DNA of 8,767 nt, taken from contig SLBH01000054.1 in NCBI GenBank assembly GCA_007126415.1, forward strand, positions 1 through 8,767, written 5' to 3'. How positions within the stretch are numbered: the first letter of the stretch is position 1; every line of letters begins with the position of its first letter. The stretch comes from Spirochaetales bacterium (GTDB lineage Bacteria > Spirochaetota > Spirochaetia > DSM-27196 > SLAA01). The notes below the pieces were generated by a model, which was given only the letters and a program-made list of their open reading frames with translations, was not told the origin of the DNA and did no database searches. Both the position numbers and the translations under genes were made by a program. Of the stretch, positions 1 to 6,993 are shown in pieces.

Positions 1-91
1 ACAGATCCTCGCGAAGATGCCCGACCGTTTTGGCTACCTTGAGCTGGGCGGTTTGATGCCCGCACGCTATACACGTCATACTCTTATTCAT
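1..91 (-). CDS. Partial CDS, N-terminus of a CxxC (zinc-ribbon-like) protein
   Basis: An open minus-strand frame starts at ATG 91 and runs off the left edge, giving about 30 residues beginning MNKSMTCIACGHQTAQLKVA. A second in-frame ATG lies at 79 and would put the CxxC motif directly at the N-terminus. The Cys-x-x-Cys-Gly-His stretch resembles the first knuckle of small zinc-ribbon proteins such as YgiT-type fingers, but the second Cys pair would lie outside the window, so no family is assigned. It lies 90 bases downstream of the lolE stop in the same direction. No good Shine-Dalgarno precedes either ATG, and the opposite strand is also open here, so this is a tentative call. It could be an unrelated small gene or non-coding. 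Confidence 0.4.
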   Translation of the reverse strand, partial: MNKSMTCIACGHQTAQLKVAKTVGHLREDL

Positions 92-181
92 AGGACGAAA
101 CTGAGGTTTTGAAAAGGCCCGTCCCCGATGCACTGCTTAGCCGTTCGCTATCAGGCTTGGCGGGCGAAGGTGCCGCACCGG

Positions 182-1546
182 TTAGTGACGTCGCATGACC
201 TCGAGCGGGCGCGTGGCGGCGGCACGGCGGGCCGGTATCAGCGAGGCCGCAGTTGCAATCAGGATAGCGGCCAACGCCGCTGCAAACAGCTCCGGAAACG
301 CGAGCCGAATCGGTATCCGCTCGAGGTAGAACTCGGCGCTCAGAATCTCAAGCGGTGCCGGCTCAACGCCGCCGAATGGAACCGCGATAAGGCCGGCGCC
401 GGCTTGGAAGGCGTTAATCATACGCTCGAGCGCCGCCATGATTTCGTTTATATTCACTGCGATCAGCATGCCCGCAGCCATACCGAGAACGGTCCCGAGC
501 ACCCCGGCGATGAACCCGGACACCACAAAAATGCCGGCAATCTCACGCGGGGCTGCGCCGACACTCTTGAGAATCGCTATCTCATGCTGTTTCTCTATAC
601 TCAGCAGCACCAGCGCCGAGGATATGTTCACCGCGGCGACGCAGACGATCAGCAACATAATGAAGCTCAGGAGATTCTTCGTGGTCTGAAACGATATATA
701 ACGCGTGCGCTCGGCCTGATACCAGGTGTCGACACGCCAATCAGCGCCCAGAATCGACGACACCGCAACAGGGATCTCACGCGCGTCTCGTTCTCCGTCG
801 CGAAGCAGCGGCATGCCGTGCCCGGTTCGAAACAGGGGATTCTCAAGCGCCAGCGGCTCATCGACCTTCAGCCCGATATACTCGGTTGCGGCACTGCGGT
901 CGAGAATCGATCGCGCGCGATCATACGGCACGAACACCCAGAGGCGGTCGAGCTCTTGGTAGCCGGTCGTAACGACTCCGCGTACCGTAAAACGCGTAAC
1001 GCGCGGTAAGAACCCTCCGCGCGGACTCGGCCTCACCGTGAGAACGCGCAACTCGTCACCGGGCTCGAGGCCGAGAGTTGCGGCGGTGTCGGTGCCGATA
1101 ACCGCGCCGGCAGGATCGTCGAGCTCGAATGCCCCGGAGCGAACCTCTATATACTCGCGGAACCCTTCGTCGCGCTCCCATAACTCCGGCGGCACGCCGC
1201 GCAAGGTCACGCCCCGGCGACCGCGGTCGGAATGGGCCAGTCCCATCCCCTGAAGCTCCGCTCCGGCGTAACGTACCCCGGGGATCTCGCGGAGACTCTC
1301 GAGCGCGTCGGCGATCTCGTCCTGCTCAACCGACCGACGCGCGGCGGCGCGGATGTGAAAGGTGCCGGTCTCTATGAACCGCGTGACGATCCCTTCGATC
1401 ATGCCGTCGGCAACCTGTAACACCACGACCAACGGAATCAGGCTGAGCCCGATGATGAGAACCGCCGATATGATTCGCCCGGTTTCGCGCCCGCCGCGTC
1501 CAAACAAGTAGCGTAGTGCGATCCACAACACAGCTCTGCGTTTCAT
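182..1546 (-). CDS. lolE: Lipoprotein-releasing ABC transporter permease, LolC/LolE family (second copy)
   Basis: A 454-residue inner-membrane permease of the LolC/LolE (MacB_PCD plus FtsX) family. With LolD and its paralogue at 2219-3547 it should form the complex that extracts outer-membrane-destined lipoproteins and passes them to LolA. The first membrane segment spans about residues 25-46. A large periplasmic domain follows to about 285. Three further segments lie near 290-315, 338-363 and 418-438. The FtsX-type coupling motif EKQHEIAILKSVGA is at about 318-331, and the protein ends in the family-typical ARRAAATRPLEVMR. The start at ATG 1546 overlaps the lolD stop by four bases (ATGA), and the ribosome site is weak, so translational coupling is likely. 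It is longer than the E. coli paralogues (about 400-415 residues), partly in the TM3-TM4 loop. Assigning LolE rather than LolC is by position only. Confidence 0.88.
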   Translation of the reverse strand: MKRRAVLWIALRYLFGRGGRETGRIISAVLIIGLSLIPLVVVLQVADGMIEGIVTRFIETGTFHIRAAARRSVEQDEIADALESLREIPGVRYAGAELQGMGLAHSDRGRRGVTLRGVPPELWERDEGFREYIEVRSGAFELDDPAGAVIGTDTAATLGLEPGDELRVLTVRPSPRGGFLPRVTRFTVRGVVTTGYQELDRLWVFVPYDRARSILDRSAATEYIGLKVDEPLALENPLFRTGHGMPLLRDGERDAREIPVAVSSILGADWRVDTWYQAERTRYISFQTTKNLLSFIMLLIVCVAAVNISSALVLLSIEKQHEIAILKSVGAAPREIAGIFVVSGFIAGVLGTVLGMAAGMLIAVNINEIMAALERMINAFQAGAGLIAVPFGGVEPAPLEILSAEFYLERIPIRLAFPELFAAALAAILIATAASLIPARRAAATRPLEVMRRH

Positions 1547-2226
1547 ACGCCGACCAAATTACCTCGTTCTAAGCGCAGCAGGCGGTCTCCCCGCTCGGCG
1601 AGCCCGCGATCGTGGGTGACCAACAGCAGCGTCGTACCGCGGCTTCGCACAAGTGCGAACAGCGTATCCGCGACAAGCTCGGAGTTCTGCTCGTCAAGAT
1701 TCCCGGTAGGTTCGTCGGCCAGCATGATGCGCGGCTCGTTCACCAAAGCCCGTGCAACCGCGGTGCGCTGACGCTCCCCCCCCGACAGTTGGTGCGGGAA
1801 GTGCTGTAGACGCTCACCGAGGCCCACCTCGCGCAGCAGCTCGGCCGCGCGCTTCTCAGCCGCTTCGCGGCGGCATCCCGCCATATACGCCGGAAGCAAC
1901 ACGTTCTCGAGTGCCGTGAAGTCTTTCAGGAGAAAATGGAACTGAAACACGAGACCGACCACACTCCTGCGGTAATCAGTGAGCTCGCTCTCGTCGGCCG
2001 CGTTGAGCCGATAGCCGGCCGCGACAGCCGTTCCGGCGCTCGGCGCCTCGAGCCCGCCGATAATGTTGAGCAGGGTCGTTTTGCCGCAGCCGCTCTCGCC
2101 GGTTATCGCAACCGCGGTTCCGGACTCAACCGTCAGGTCGACTCCGGCGAGAATTCGCAGGCGTTCGCCGCCGGTTTGAAACCACTTTTCGACTCCCTGC
2201 AGTTCAATCAGCGCGCGATCATTCAT
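1543..2226 (-). CDS. lolD: Lipoprotein-releasing system ATPase LolD
   Basis: A 227-residue ABC ATPase that powers lipoprotein extraction by the flanking LolC/E-type permeases on the cytoplasmic face of the inner membrane. Walker A is GESGCGKT (residues 43-50), and the Q-loop Gln is near 95. The LolD-characteristic stretch FQFHFLLKDFTALENV (about 94-109) closely follows the family's FQFHHLLPDFTALENV pattern. The signature LSGGERQR is at 147-154, Walker B plus D-loop LADEPTGNLD at 169-178, and the switch His at 205. All catalytic motifs are intact. The frame is open further upstream, but ATG 2226 is preferred because GGAGGT precedes it by 8 bases and the protein then begins at the usual ABC N-terminus. 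The start overlaps the upstream permease stop by 8 bases, and the stop overlaps lolE by 4. The signature is encoded across an eight-G run (1776-1783). Confidence 0.95.
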   Translation of the reverse strand: MNDRALIELQGVEKWFQTGGERLRILAGVDLTVESGTAVAITGESGCGKTTLLNIIGGLEAPSAGTAVAAGYRLNAADESELTDYRRSVVGLVFQFHFLLKDFTALENVLLPAYMAGCRREAAEKRAAELLREVGLGERLQHFPHQLSGGERQRTAVARALVNEPRIMLADEPTGNLDEQNSELVADTLFALVRSRGTTLLLVTHDRGLAERGDRLLRLERGNLVGV

Positions 2227-3547
2227 AGCGCAGTACCTCCGCCGGTGAGATCCGTGCCGCTCGACGTGAAGCCGCCAGCGCTGCTCCAACCGAAGACGCG
2301 AGCGCAAACACGAACACGCCGAAGGTCTCGAGAAACAACACCTCGGCGGGCACCTGATCAATGTAGAAATGCTGGGGCGAGAACAACGAAAACTCCCCGG
2401 AGACTCCGATCCCGAGCGGCCGCAACAGCGCACCGAGCAGCCCCTGCGCTCCAAGCACCGCGCGCTCGGCGAGCGCGAACGCAGTGTCGATGTTGTGCGA
2501 GATCAGCAGCCCGGCTGCGGTTCCGATTGTTGCGCCGAGAAAGCCTATCACCACGCCCTCGAACACAAACACCGCTTGCAGACTGCGCGGGGGCGCCCCA
2601 AGCGCCTTGAGCGTCGCGATCTCCTCGGTGCGCTCGATCACGCTACGCCTCAGCGACTGAAAGATATTCACACCCACAACGATAAAGATGAGTCCCACAA
2701 GAACCATCAACATTGTTTTCTCAACACGCAGCGCCGAGAACAGCGCTCGATTATAGCTCCGCCACGACTCGGACCGACCGGCATCGAGATCGAGCACAGC
2801 ACGCAGGCGGGCCTGCACACGCTGATCGGCGAAGCGGTCTTGTAGCTTGATTCCCCAGGCAGGCGACTCGGTAACCCCGAAGCTCTCGCTCGCCTCGTGT
2901 TTCGAGATGAAGCCCCACGACTGGTCGAACTCCAGCGTTCCGGTACGAAAGACACCTACCACCGTTAGTTCGGTCTCCTGCGGGTCACGCCAATCGAGCC
3001 GTTCACCGGCGAGGTTTACAAACCACGCGCTGTCTCCCACGCGCACCCCCATCGCACGGGCGAGCTCCGAACCGATCACCACCGTTCCAGGCCGGTCGAG
3101 TTCAAACGCCCCCTGCACCATCGTGACGCGCTCACGCAGGCCGGGATCGCGATCCAGCAGGTCCGGTGGGGTTGCGCGCAACAGCACTCCGCGGGGCCGC
3201 TCAAAGCGCCCACGAGCTATCGTCTCGACGTCGTGAAACGGAACCACCGCGCGGATACCGCCGACCGCGTTCGCTGTCGCGTTGCGCTCGATGCGTTCCA
3301 ACCGTTCGACCTGACGATCGGTGAGCCCCGAAAGCCGGAGGTGGTACGAGTTGATCTCAAGAATGTCCTGAATCGTGGCCAGCTGAAAGCCGTTCATAAC
3401 CGCAAGCACCGTAACCAAGGTCATAACGCCGACCGCAATTCCGGTCACCGACAGGATCGAGGCGGTGTGGCCCTTCTCCCGTCGGCGCGTGCGGAAGTGA
3501 CGCCCGGCAACAAACGCAACCCACCGAAACGTGCCGTGTTTACTCAT
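2219..3547 (-). CDS. lolC: Lipoprotein-releasing ABC transporter permease, LolC/LolE family (first copy)
   Basis: A 442-residue permease paralogous to the product at 182-1546 and the likely second membrane subunit of LolCDE. The first membrane segment is about residues 31-52, followed by a periplasmic domain to about 275. Further segments lie near 279-299, 327-350 and 403-426. The FtsX-type hallmark RTEEIATLKALGAPPRSLQ is at about 306-324. The periplasmic RTGTLEFDQ (about 201-209) and the NRALFSALRVEKTML run-in to TM2 (about 266-280) match LolC/E family patterns. ATG 3547 is chosen because a GAGAG element sits 8 bases upstream. ATG 3553 would add two residues and is the alternative. The start overlaps the upstream gene's stop by 8 bases. 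Two distinct permeases flanking one ATPase is the classical LolC-D-E arrangement. Which paralogue is functionally LolC cannot be decided from sequence alone. Confidence 0.88.
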   Translation of the reverse strand: MSKHGTFRWVAFVAGRHFRTRRREKGHTASILSVTGIAVGVMTLVTVLAVMNGFQLATIQDILEINSYHLRLSGLTDRQVERLERIERNATANAVGGIRAVVPFHDVETIARGRFERPRGVLLRATPPDLLDRDPGLRERVTMVQGAFELDRPGTVVIGSELARAMGVRVGDSAWFVNLAGERLDWRDPQETELTVVGVFRTGTLEFDQSWGFISKHEASESFGVTESPAWGIKLQDRFADQRVQARLRAVLDLDAGRSESWRSYNRALFSALRVEKTMLMVLVGLIFIVVGVNIFQSLRRSVIERTEEIATLKALGAPPRSLQAVFVFEGVVIGFLGATIGTAAGLLISHNIDTAFALAERAVLGAQGLLGALLRPLGIGVSGEFSLFSPQHFYIDQVPAEVLFLETFGVFVFALASSVGAALAASRRAARISPAEVLRYE

Positions 3548-4646
3548 CAACATACTCTCGCACCCGCACAACCTCGCCGTTTCGCAGCACCTCTTCGCGC
3601 AGACGCTGCTCACCGCGGTACTCAACGCGCAGCACCGCCGCGCCGTCGCGGAAATGCAGCTCGCTCATTCGCTCCGCGTTTTGATACTCTCGCAAGAGCT
3701 CCGGTTCGCCGTTGCGCGCCCATCGCTCGGTACGCAGCGCACCGTCCTCGTCATACTCGTAGCTCACCGCTCGCACAAAATCGCGACGATAGCGCCGTTC
3801 CCCCACGACCCGCCCGTCGTCGTCGTACGCGTACTCGTCGCGCTCGAGAACCTCGCCGGCAACCCGCAGCACTCGATCCCGAAGCAGCTCACCCACGCGG
3901 TAGCGAAAGAGCTCCTCCTCCCCGTGAGGAACGCGCATGATGCGCTCGCTCGCAAGCTCGGCGTTCGGCTCGTCTGAACGGTACTGAAACTCGTGTACGC
4001 GATCATGACGGTCGCCGAGCCAGGTGTCGATCCGAGTGAGGCGCCCCACCGAGTCGTAACGAAGCGCGGTGTGATGCTCCTCGTACTCGTGTTGCTCCGA
4101 ACGCAGTACGCCGTCGAGAAACCCAAACTCGGCCTGAAAAGCACCGTCTCGCAGCACGCGACGTAAGCGCCCGTCGGAACGATACGAGTAACGCTCGTGA
4201 TACAGACGCTCGTCGACGGCGTCGAGCGCGGTAATCTCATCGACCCGATGCGCACGGTAGCGATACTCCAAGCGCTTGTGCAGCTCGTCCGCTTCGTAGA
4301 ACTCCTCGGCCTTGAGACGGCCTTGGTCGTCGAACTCACGGCGCAGGCGTAACCGGTCATGTTCGTGTTGTTCTTCCGCAACTACGCGCCCGTCGTGAAG
4401 CTCAAGGCGTTTGATCAGCAGCTCGTCGTCACCGCGATACAGGGTTTGCACCTCGAGTTCGGGAGAACGCCGCTCACGAACGAGGTGATACTCGTGCTCG
4501 GCGCGCTCGTTCGGCGCAATGCGATCGAGGACCATCGCGGCCGCATTGGACCGATGGTAGCTCGTCTCGGCACCGACCACACCTCCGGCGAGCAGAATCG
4601 CAAGCACCGCGATACCCGAGAACGGACGCCGCGCGCGTCGAATCAT
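3540..4646 (-). CDS. Uncharacterised exported Arg/Glu-rich protein with YD-like repeats
   Basis: A 368-residue protein I do not recognise as a named gene. The N-terminus, MIRRARRPFSGIAVLAILLA, is a signal peptide or uncleaved anchor, with a plausible type I cleavage site at VVGA-ET (about residue 26). No lipobox Cys is present. The rest is hydrophilic, dominated by Arg and Glu with almost no Lys. It contains repeated YD/RHS-like units of the form (Y/F)-x-Y-D-x-x-G-R-L: EFDDQGRLKAEEF near 104, YSYRSDGRLRRV near 153, LRYDSVGRLTRI near 195, YAYDDDGRVVGE near 272 and YEYDEDGALRTE near 296. Such units suggest an elongated beta-sheet stack, as in MORN/YwqK-like or RHS shells, facing the periplasm. 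The ATG overlaps the ftsY stop (ATGA), and the stop overlaps the lolC start by 8 bases. It is therefore embedded between SRP-receptor and lipoprotein-export genes. A role in envelope protein traffic is inferred from position only. Confidence 0.85.
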   Translation of the reverse strand: MIRRARRPFSGIAVLAILLAGGVVGAETSYHRSNAAAMVLDRIAPNERAEHEYHLVRERRSPELEVQTLYRGDDELLIKRLELHDGRVVAEEQHEHDRLRLRREFDDQGRLKAEEFYEADELHKRLEYRYRAHRVDEITALDAVDERLYHERYSYRSDGRLRRVLRDGAFQAEFGFLDGVLRSEQHEYEEHHTALRYDSVGRLTRIDTWLGDRHDRVHEFQYRSDEPNAELASERIMRVPHGEEELFRYRVGELLRDRVLRVAGEVLERDEYAYDDDGRVVGERRYRRDFVRAVSYEYDEDGALRTERWARNGEPELLREYQNAERMSELHFRDGAAVLRVEYRGEQRLREEVLRNGEVVRVREYVDE

Positions 4647-5518
4647 ACCCCCCCTACCAGCTCCGTGAGATAGCGATCGGGGTCGAACGGCTCGAGATCG
4701 TTGAGTTTCTCGCCGGTACCGATATATGCACACCCGAGGCCTAGATTCTTCGCGATTGGAACCAGAATCCCGCCGCGGGCGGTGGAGTCATACTTTGCGA
4801 GTACCACCGCATCAACGCCGACCGCTTCATGGAAGGTCTCGGCCTGGCGCAACCCGTTCTGGCCGGTTGTCGCGTCGATCACGAGAAGCTTCTTGTAGTT
4901 TGAACCGGGCGACCGCGAGCGTACGATCCGGTCGACCTTACCGAGCTCAGCCACGAGATTCGCCTTGGTATGCATGCGTCCCGCGGTATCCGCAAGCACC
5001 AGCCGCTCACCGCGCGTCTTGGCACTCTCGATGGTGTCGAAGATCACCGCTCCCGGATCGGCTCCTGAGCTTTGGCTTACGACCCGCAACCCAAGCTTCT
5101 TGCCGTGCAGACTGAGCTGCTCCACCGCCGCCGCGCGGAATGTATCTCCGGCCGCAAGCGAAACTCCCTCTCCGGCCCCGTGCTCGCGATAGTACTGTGC
5201 GAGCTTCGCGATCGTCGTGGTCTTCCCGACTCCGTTCACGCCAAGCACCAAGAACACGTTCAGCCGGTCTTCGACCAGCGGCAACTCCACCCGAGTGAGA
5301 TACGGGCGAAGTCGCTCGCCGAGCGCAGCCGCGAGCTCCTCTTTGCTGCTGAGCTTCGATCGACGCGCGTCGGCGCGCAGTTCGTCGACGACCTCAAACG
5401 CCACGGTGGCGCCGATATCGGCCTCGATCAGCATGTCTTCCAACTCTTCAAAAAACTCTTCACCGGCCTTACTGCGTCCGAACAGTTCCTTTAGCTTAGA
5501 GCCCAGTCGCTTCGGCAT
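4643..5518 (-). CDS. ftsY: Signal recognition particle receptor FtsY
   Basis: A 291-residue SRP-receptor GTPase that docks SRP-ribosome complexes at the inner membrane for co-translational insertion. The N domain is a four-helix bundle (about 5-75). The G domain carries P-loop GVNGVGKT (93-100), the DTFRAAA insertion-box motif (125-131), DTAGR (177-181), and AKYDSTARGG (241-250) at the TKxD position. C-terminal GTGEKLNDLEPFDP (267-280) is the classic FtsY/Ffh ending. There is no long acidic A domain. The first ~20 residues are basic and amphipathic (MPKRLGSKLKELFGR), so membrane binding probably relies on this short helix. GGAGG lies 6 bases before ATG 5518, supporting this start. The gene follows the PEGA gene by 20 bases and overlaps the next gene by ATGA. 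Ala replacing Thr in the G4 motif is a mild departure from the consensus. Confidence 0.96.
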   Translation of the reverse strand: MPKRLGSKLKELFGRSKAGEEFFEELEDMLIEADIGATVAFEVVDELRADARRSKLSSKEELAAALGERLRPYLTRVELPLVEDRLNVFLVLGVNGVGKTTTIAKLAQYYREHGAGEGVSLAAGDTFRAAAVEQLSLHGKKLGLRVVSQSSGADPGAVIFDTIESAKTRGERLVLADTAGRMHTKANLVAELGKVDRIVRSRSPGSNYKKLLVIDATTGQNGLRQAETFHEAVGVDAVVLAKYDSTARGGILVPIAKNLGLGCAYIGTGEKLNDLEPFDPDRYLTELVGGV

Positions 5519-5538
5519 CTCGTTCCTCCAGCTTCACA

Positions 5539-6993
5539 TTAGCGATAATGAGCTTCTTCACCGGTACGAATGTATTGATACAGTCGCACGCCCATATTAA
5601 CGAACAACCCGGCACTGACGCCAAACGCCCCCACCGCTCCCCAGTAGGCAACTTCACGCTGGGACGCAATTCTGTCTTGCTCGCTACTCGACAGGCCGGC
5701 GATCGGCGCTCCGTCGCGCGGCACCGCGCTCGAGAGGTTCTCGTACACGCCGTTAAGCACGAGCGTCACCGGGACCGAGAGCACGAAGTATCCAAACGCC
5801 CGGTAGAAGCGATTGCGGCGGTCCAGCAGGCGCGCCGATTGATCCTCGGTGTCCGGTTGCAGGCTGCGCTCGAACTCAGCTTCGGTGCGCGGGCCCAACA
5901 CCATGCGAGAATCAAGGTAGCCGTCGCGTCTGATGAGAGCAAGCTGATCTCGCTCCGGCAGCTCAAACTCCAGCGGTGTGCGGCCGAGCCGGCGCGACTG
6001 CAGATAGAGGTTAGCCTCGGCCGGCTCGGTCCTGAGTTGCGCCGTTGTTCGCGGGCTCGGCCCAACGACGAGACTCAGGTCACGACGCTCACCGGCCTCC
6101 AGCGTGACCACCTCGCTTCGTCGCCGCCCGGCGCGGTCAACGGCCTCAACGCGGTAGCTGCCGGGACGCAAGAAGCGCTCATGCAGATCTCCGTATCCGG
6201 CCGTTCTACCGTCTATCACGATACGAGCCTCGGAGTCACCGGTCTCAACCGCCACCGCCGCCCAGTCCCGGCCGAGCACCTGCGTCAAAACGTGATCGGT
6301 TTCGGCCTCTAGTTCAGGATACAGCTCCTCGGGCAGCGCGACAAACTCCGAGGCGAATACCGGCTCGGCGACGCCGCGCGCGTGTCCCTCGATCCGCAAA
6401 AAGAGATAGCGATCGAGCGGCTCGATCACCCCACCGATTACCAAATCAAGGTTCTCGCGCGTAAGCGTGCGCTGCGGGTCACGATCGATCCCAGGCGCGA
6501 ACTCGCGCGCCCACTCGATCGGCTTTTGGGCCTCAACGGCGATCTTCTCGGCGCTGAGCGCCTCGAGCGTTTCGAGCCGGCGTTTCGCCTCCGCCAGCCG
6601 CTCGGCCGCGGTCTCGGCGCGATCGCGCCGCTGCTCGCGACCGCCCGCGTCGAAAAAGGCTTCGTCACGCTCCCGTCTGCGCCTGCGAACCGTAGCGCGT
6701 GCATCCGAGAGCGCGTCGCGCTGCAGCTCGGCGCGATAAGCCGCGAGCTCGGCCTCGCTACGCGTTCGCTCCTCGATCTCCAAGACCTGCTCCAGAACAA
6801 GCTCCCCGAGAGCCCCGGCCAAGTCGTGATAGCGCGAGGCATCACCGATCGCTTGAAACTCGCTCACCGCCGCCCGCAGCGTATCGCGCCGCGCAAACTC
6901 CGGGAGTTCCTCGGCGCCGCTGGGGGTAAGCGCACCGGCGCCGAGTAGGATCGAACCGAGCAGCACCAATCTTTCGATACGAACGCTACCCAT
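5539..6993 (-). CDS. Exported PEGA-domain protein with TolB/FlgO-like region and C-terminal membrane pair
   Basis: A 484-residue envelope protein, not a named gene. The start is taken at ATG 6993 because it gives a clean signal peptide (basic MGSVRIER, then LVLLGSILLGAG, with cleavage near SGA-EE at 27). A GTG at 7035 would add 14 residues ahead of the signal. Residues 35-95 and 180-240 resemble the TolB-N/FlgO/curli-assembly type fold (for example DLVIGGVIEPLDRYLFLRIE). They are separated by a charged coiled-coil-like stretch at 95-160 that includes a five-Arg run. Two PEGA-like repeats follow at about 245-310 and 317-380; the second has the hallmark TEPAEANLYLQSRRLGRTPL and RRDGYL. Two hydrophobic segments (about 397-416 and 448-472) probably anchor it. 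The start overlaps the cheY-like stop by 8 bases. The PEGA name is known from surface-layer and envelope proteins; the function here is unknown. Confidence 0.85.
   Translation of the reverse strand: MGSVRIERLVLLGSILLGAGALTPSGAEELPEFARRDTLRAAVSEFQAIGDASRYHDLAGALGELVLEQVLEIEERTRSEAELAAYRAELQRDALSDARATVRRRRRERDEAFFDAGGREQRRDRAETAAERLAEAKRRLETLEALSAEKIAVEAQKPIEWAREFAPGIDRDPQRTLTRENLDLVIGGVIEPLDRYLFLRIEGHARGVAEPVFASEFVALPEELYPELEAETDHVLTQVLGRDWAAVAVETGDSEARIVIDGRTAGYGDLHERFLRPGSYRVEAVDRAGRRRSEVVTLEAGERRDLSLVVGPSPRTTAQLRTEPAEANLYLQSRRLGRTPLEFELPERDQLALIRRDGYLDSRMVLGPRTEAEFERSLQPDTEDQSARLLDRRNRFYRAFGYFVLSVPVTLVLNGVYENLSSAVPRDGAPIAGLSSSEQDRIASQREVAYWGAVGAFGVSAGLFVNMGVRLYQYIRTGEEAHYR

Noticed and set aside
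2..115. Open plus-strand frame at the left edge ending TGA 113-115
   Set aside because: About 37 codons with no recognisable pattern. The minus-strand frame with CxxCGH is more protein-like. It could be the tail of a convergent gene, but the evidence is insufficient.
92..181. Possible terminator after lolE
   Set aside because: Only weak stems (GGTG/CACC, TTCGC/GCGAA with a 15-base loop) and no adjacent T-run on the minus strand, so transcription may continue into the next gene.
128..1009. Long open frame on the plus strand opposite lolE (293 codons)
   Set aside because: It lies wholly antisense to a clearly recognisable permease, is rich in Arg/His with no domain pattern, and has no SD. Such frames are expected opposite G+C-rich genes.
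1936..2610. Plus-strand open frame of 224 codons opposite lolD/lolC
   Set aside because: Low-complexity Arg/Ala-rich translation antisense to genes with intact catalytic motifs; a compositional shadow.
3233..3940. Plus-strand open frame of 235 codons opposite lolC and the YD-like gene
   Set aside because: Arg/Pro-rich translation without motifs, crossing the junction of two real minus-strand genes.
3764..4381. Alternative minus-strand frame of 205 codons within the YD-like gene
   Set aside because: Ser/Thr/Arg-rich translation with no ribosome site. The 3540-4646 frame has a signal peptide, repeats and coupled junctions on both sides.
4731..4733. Upstream in-frame start 29 codons before the YD-like protein's ATG 4646
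   Set aside because: It would put a basic extension in front of the signal sequence and overlap ftsY by about 90 bases. The ATGA junction is typical for coupled genes.
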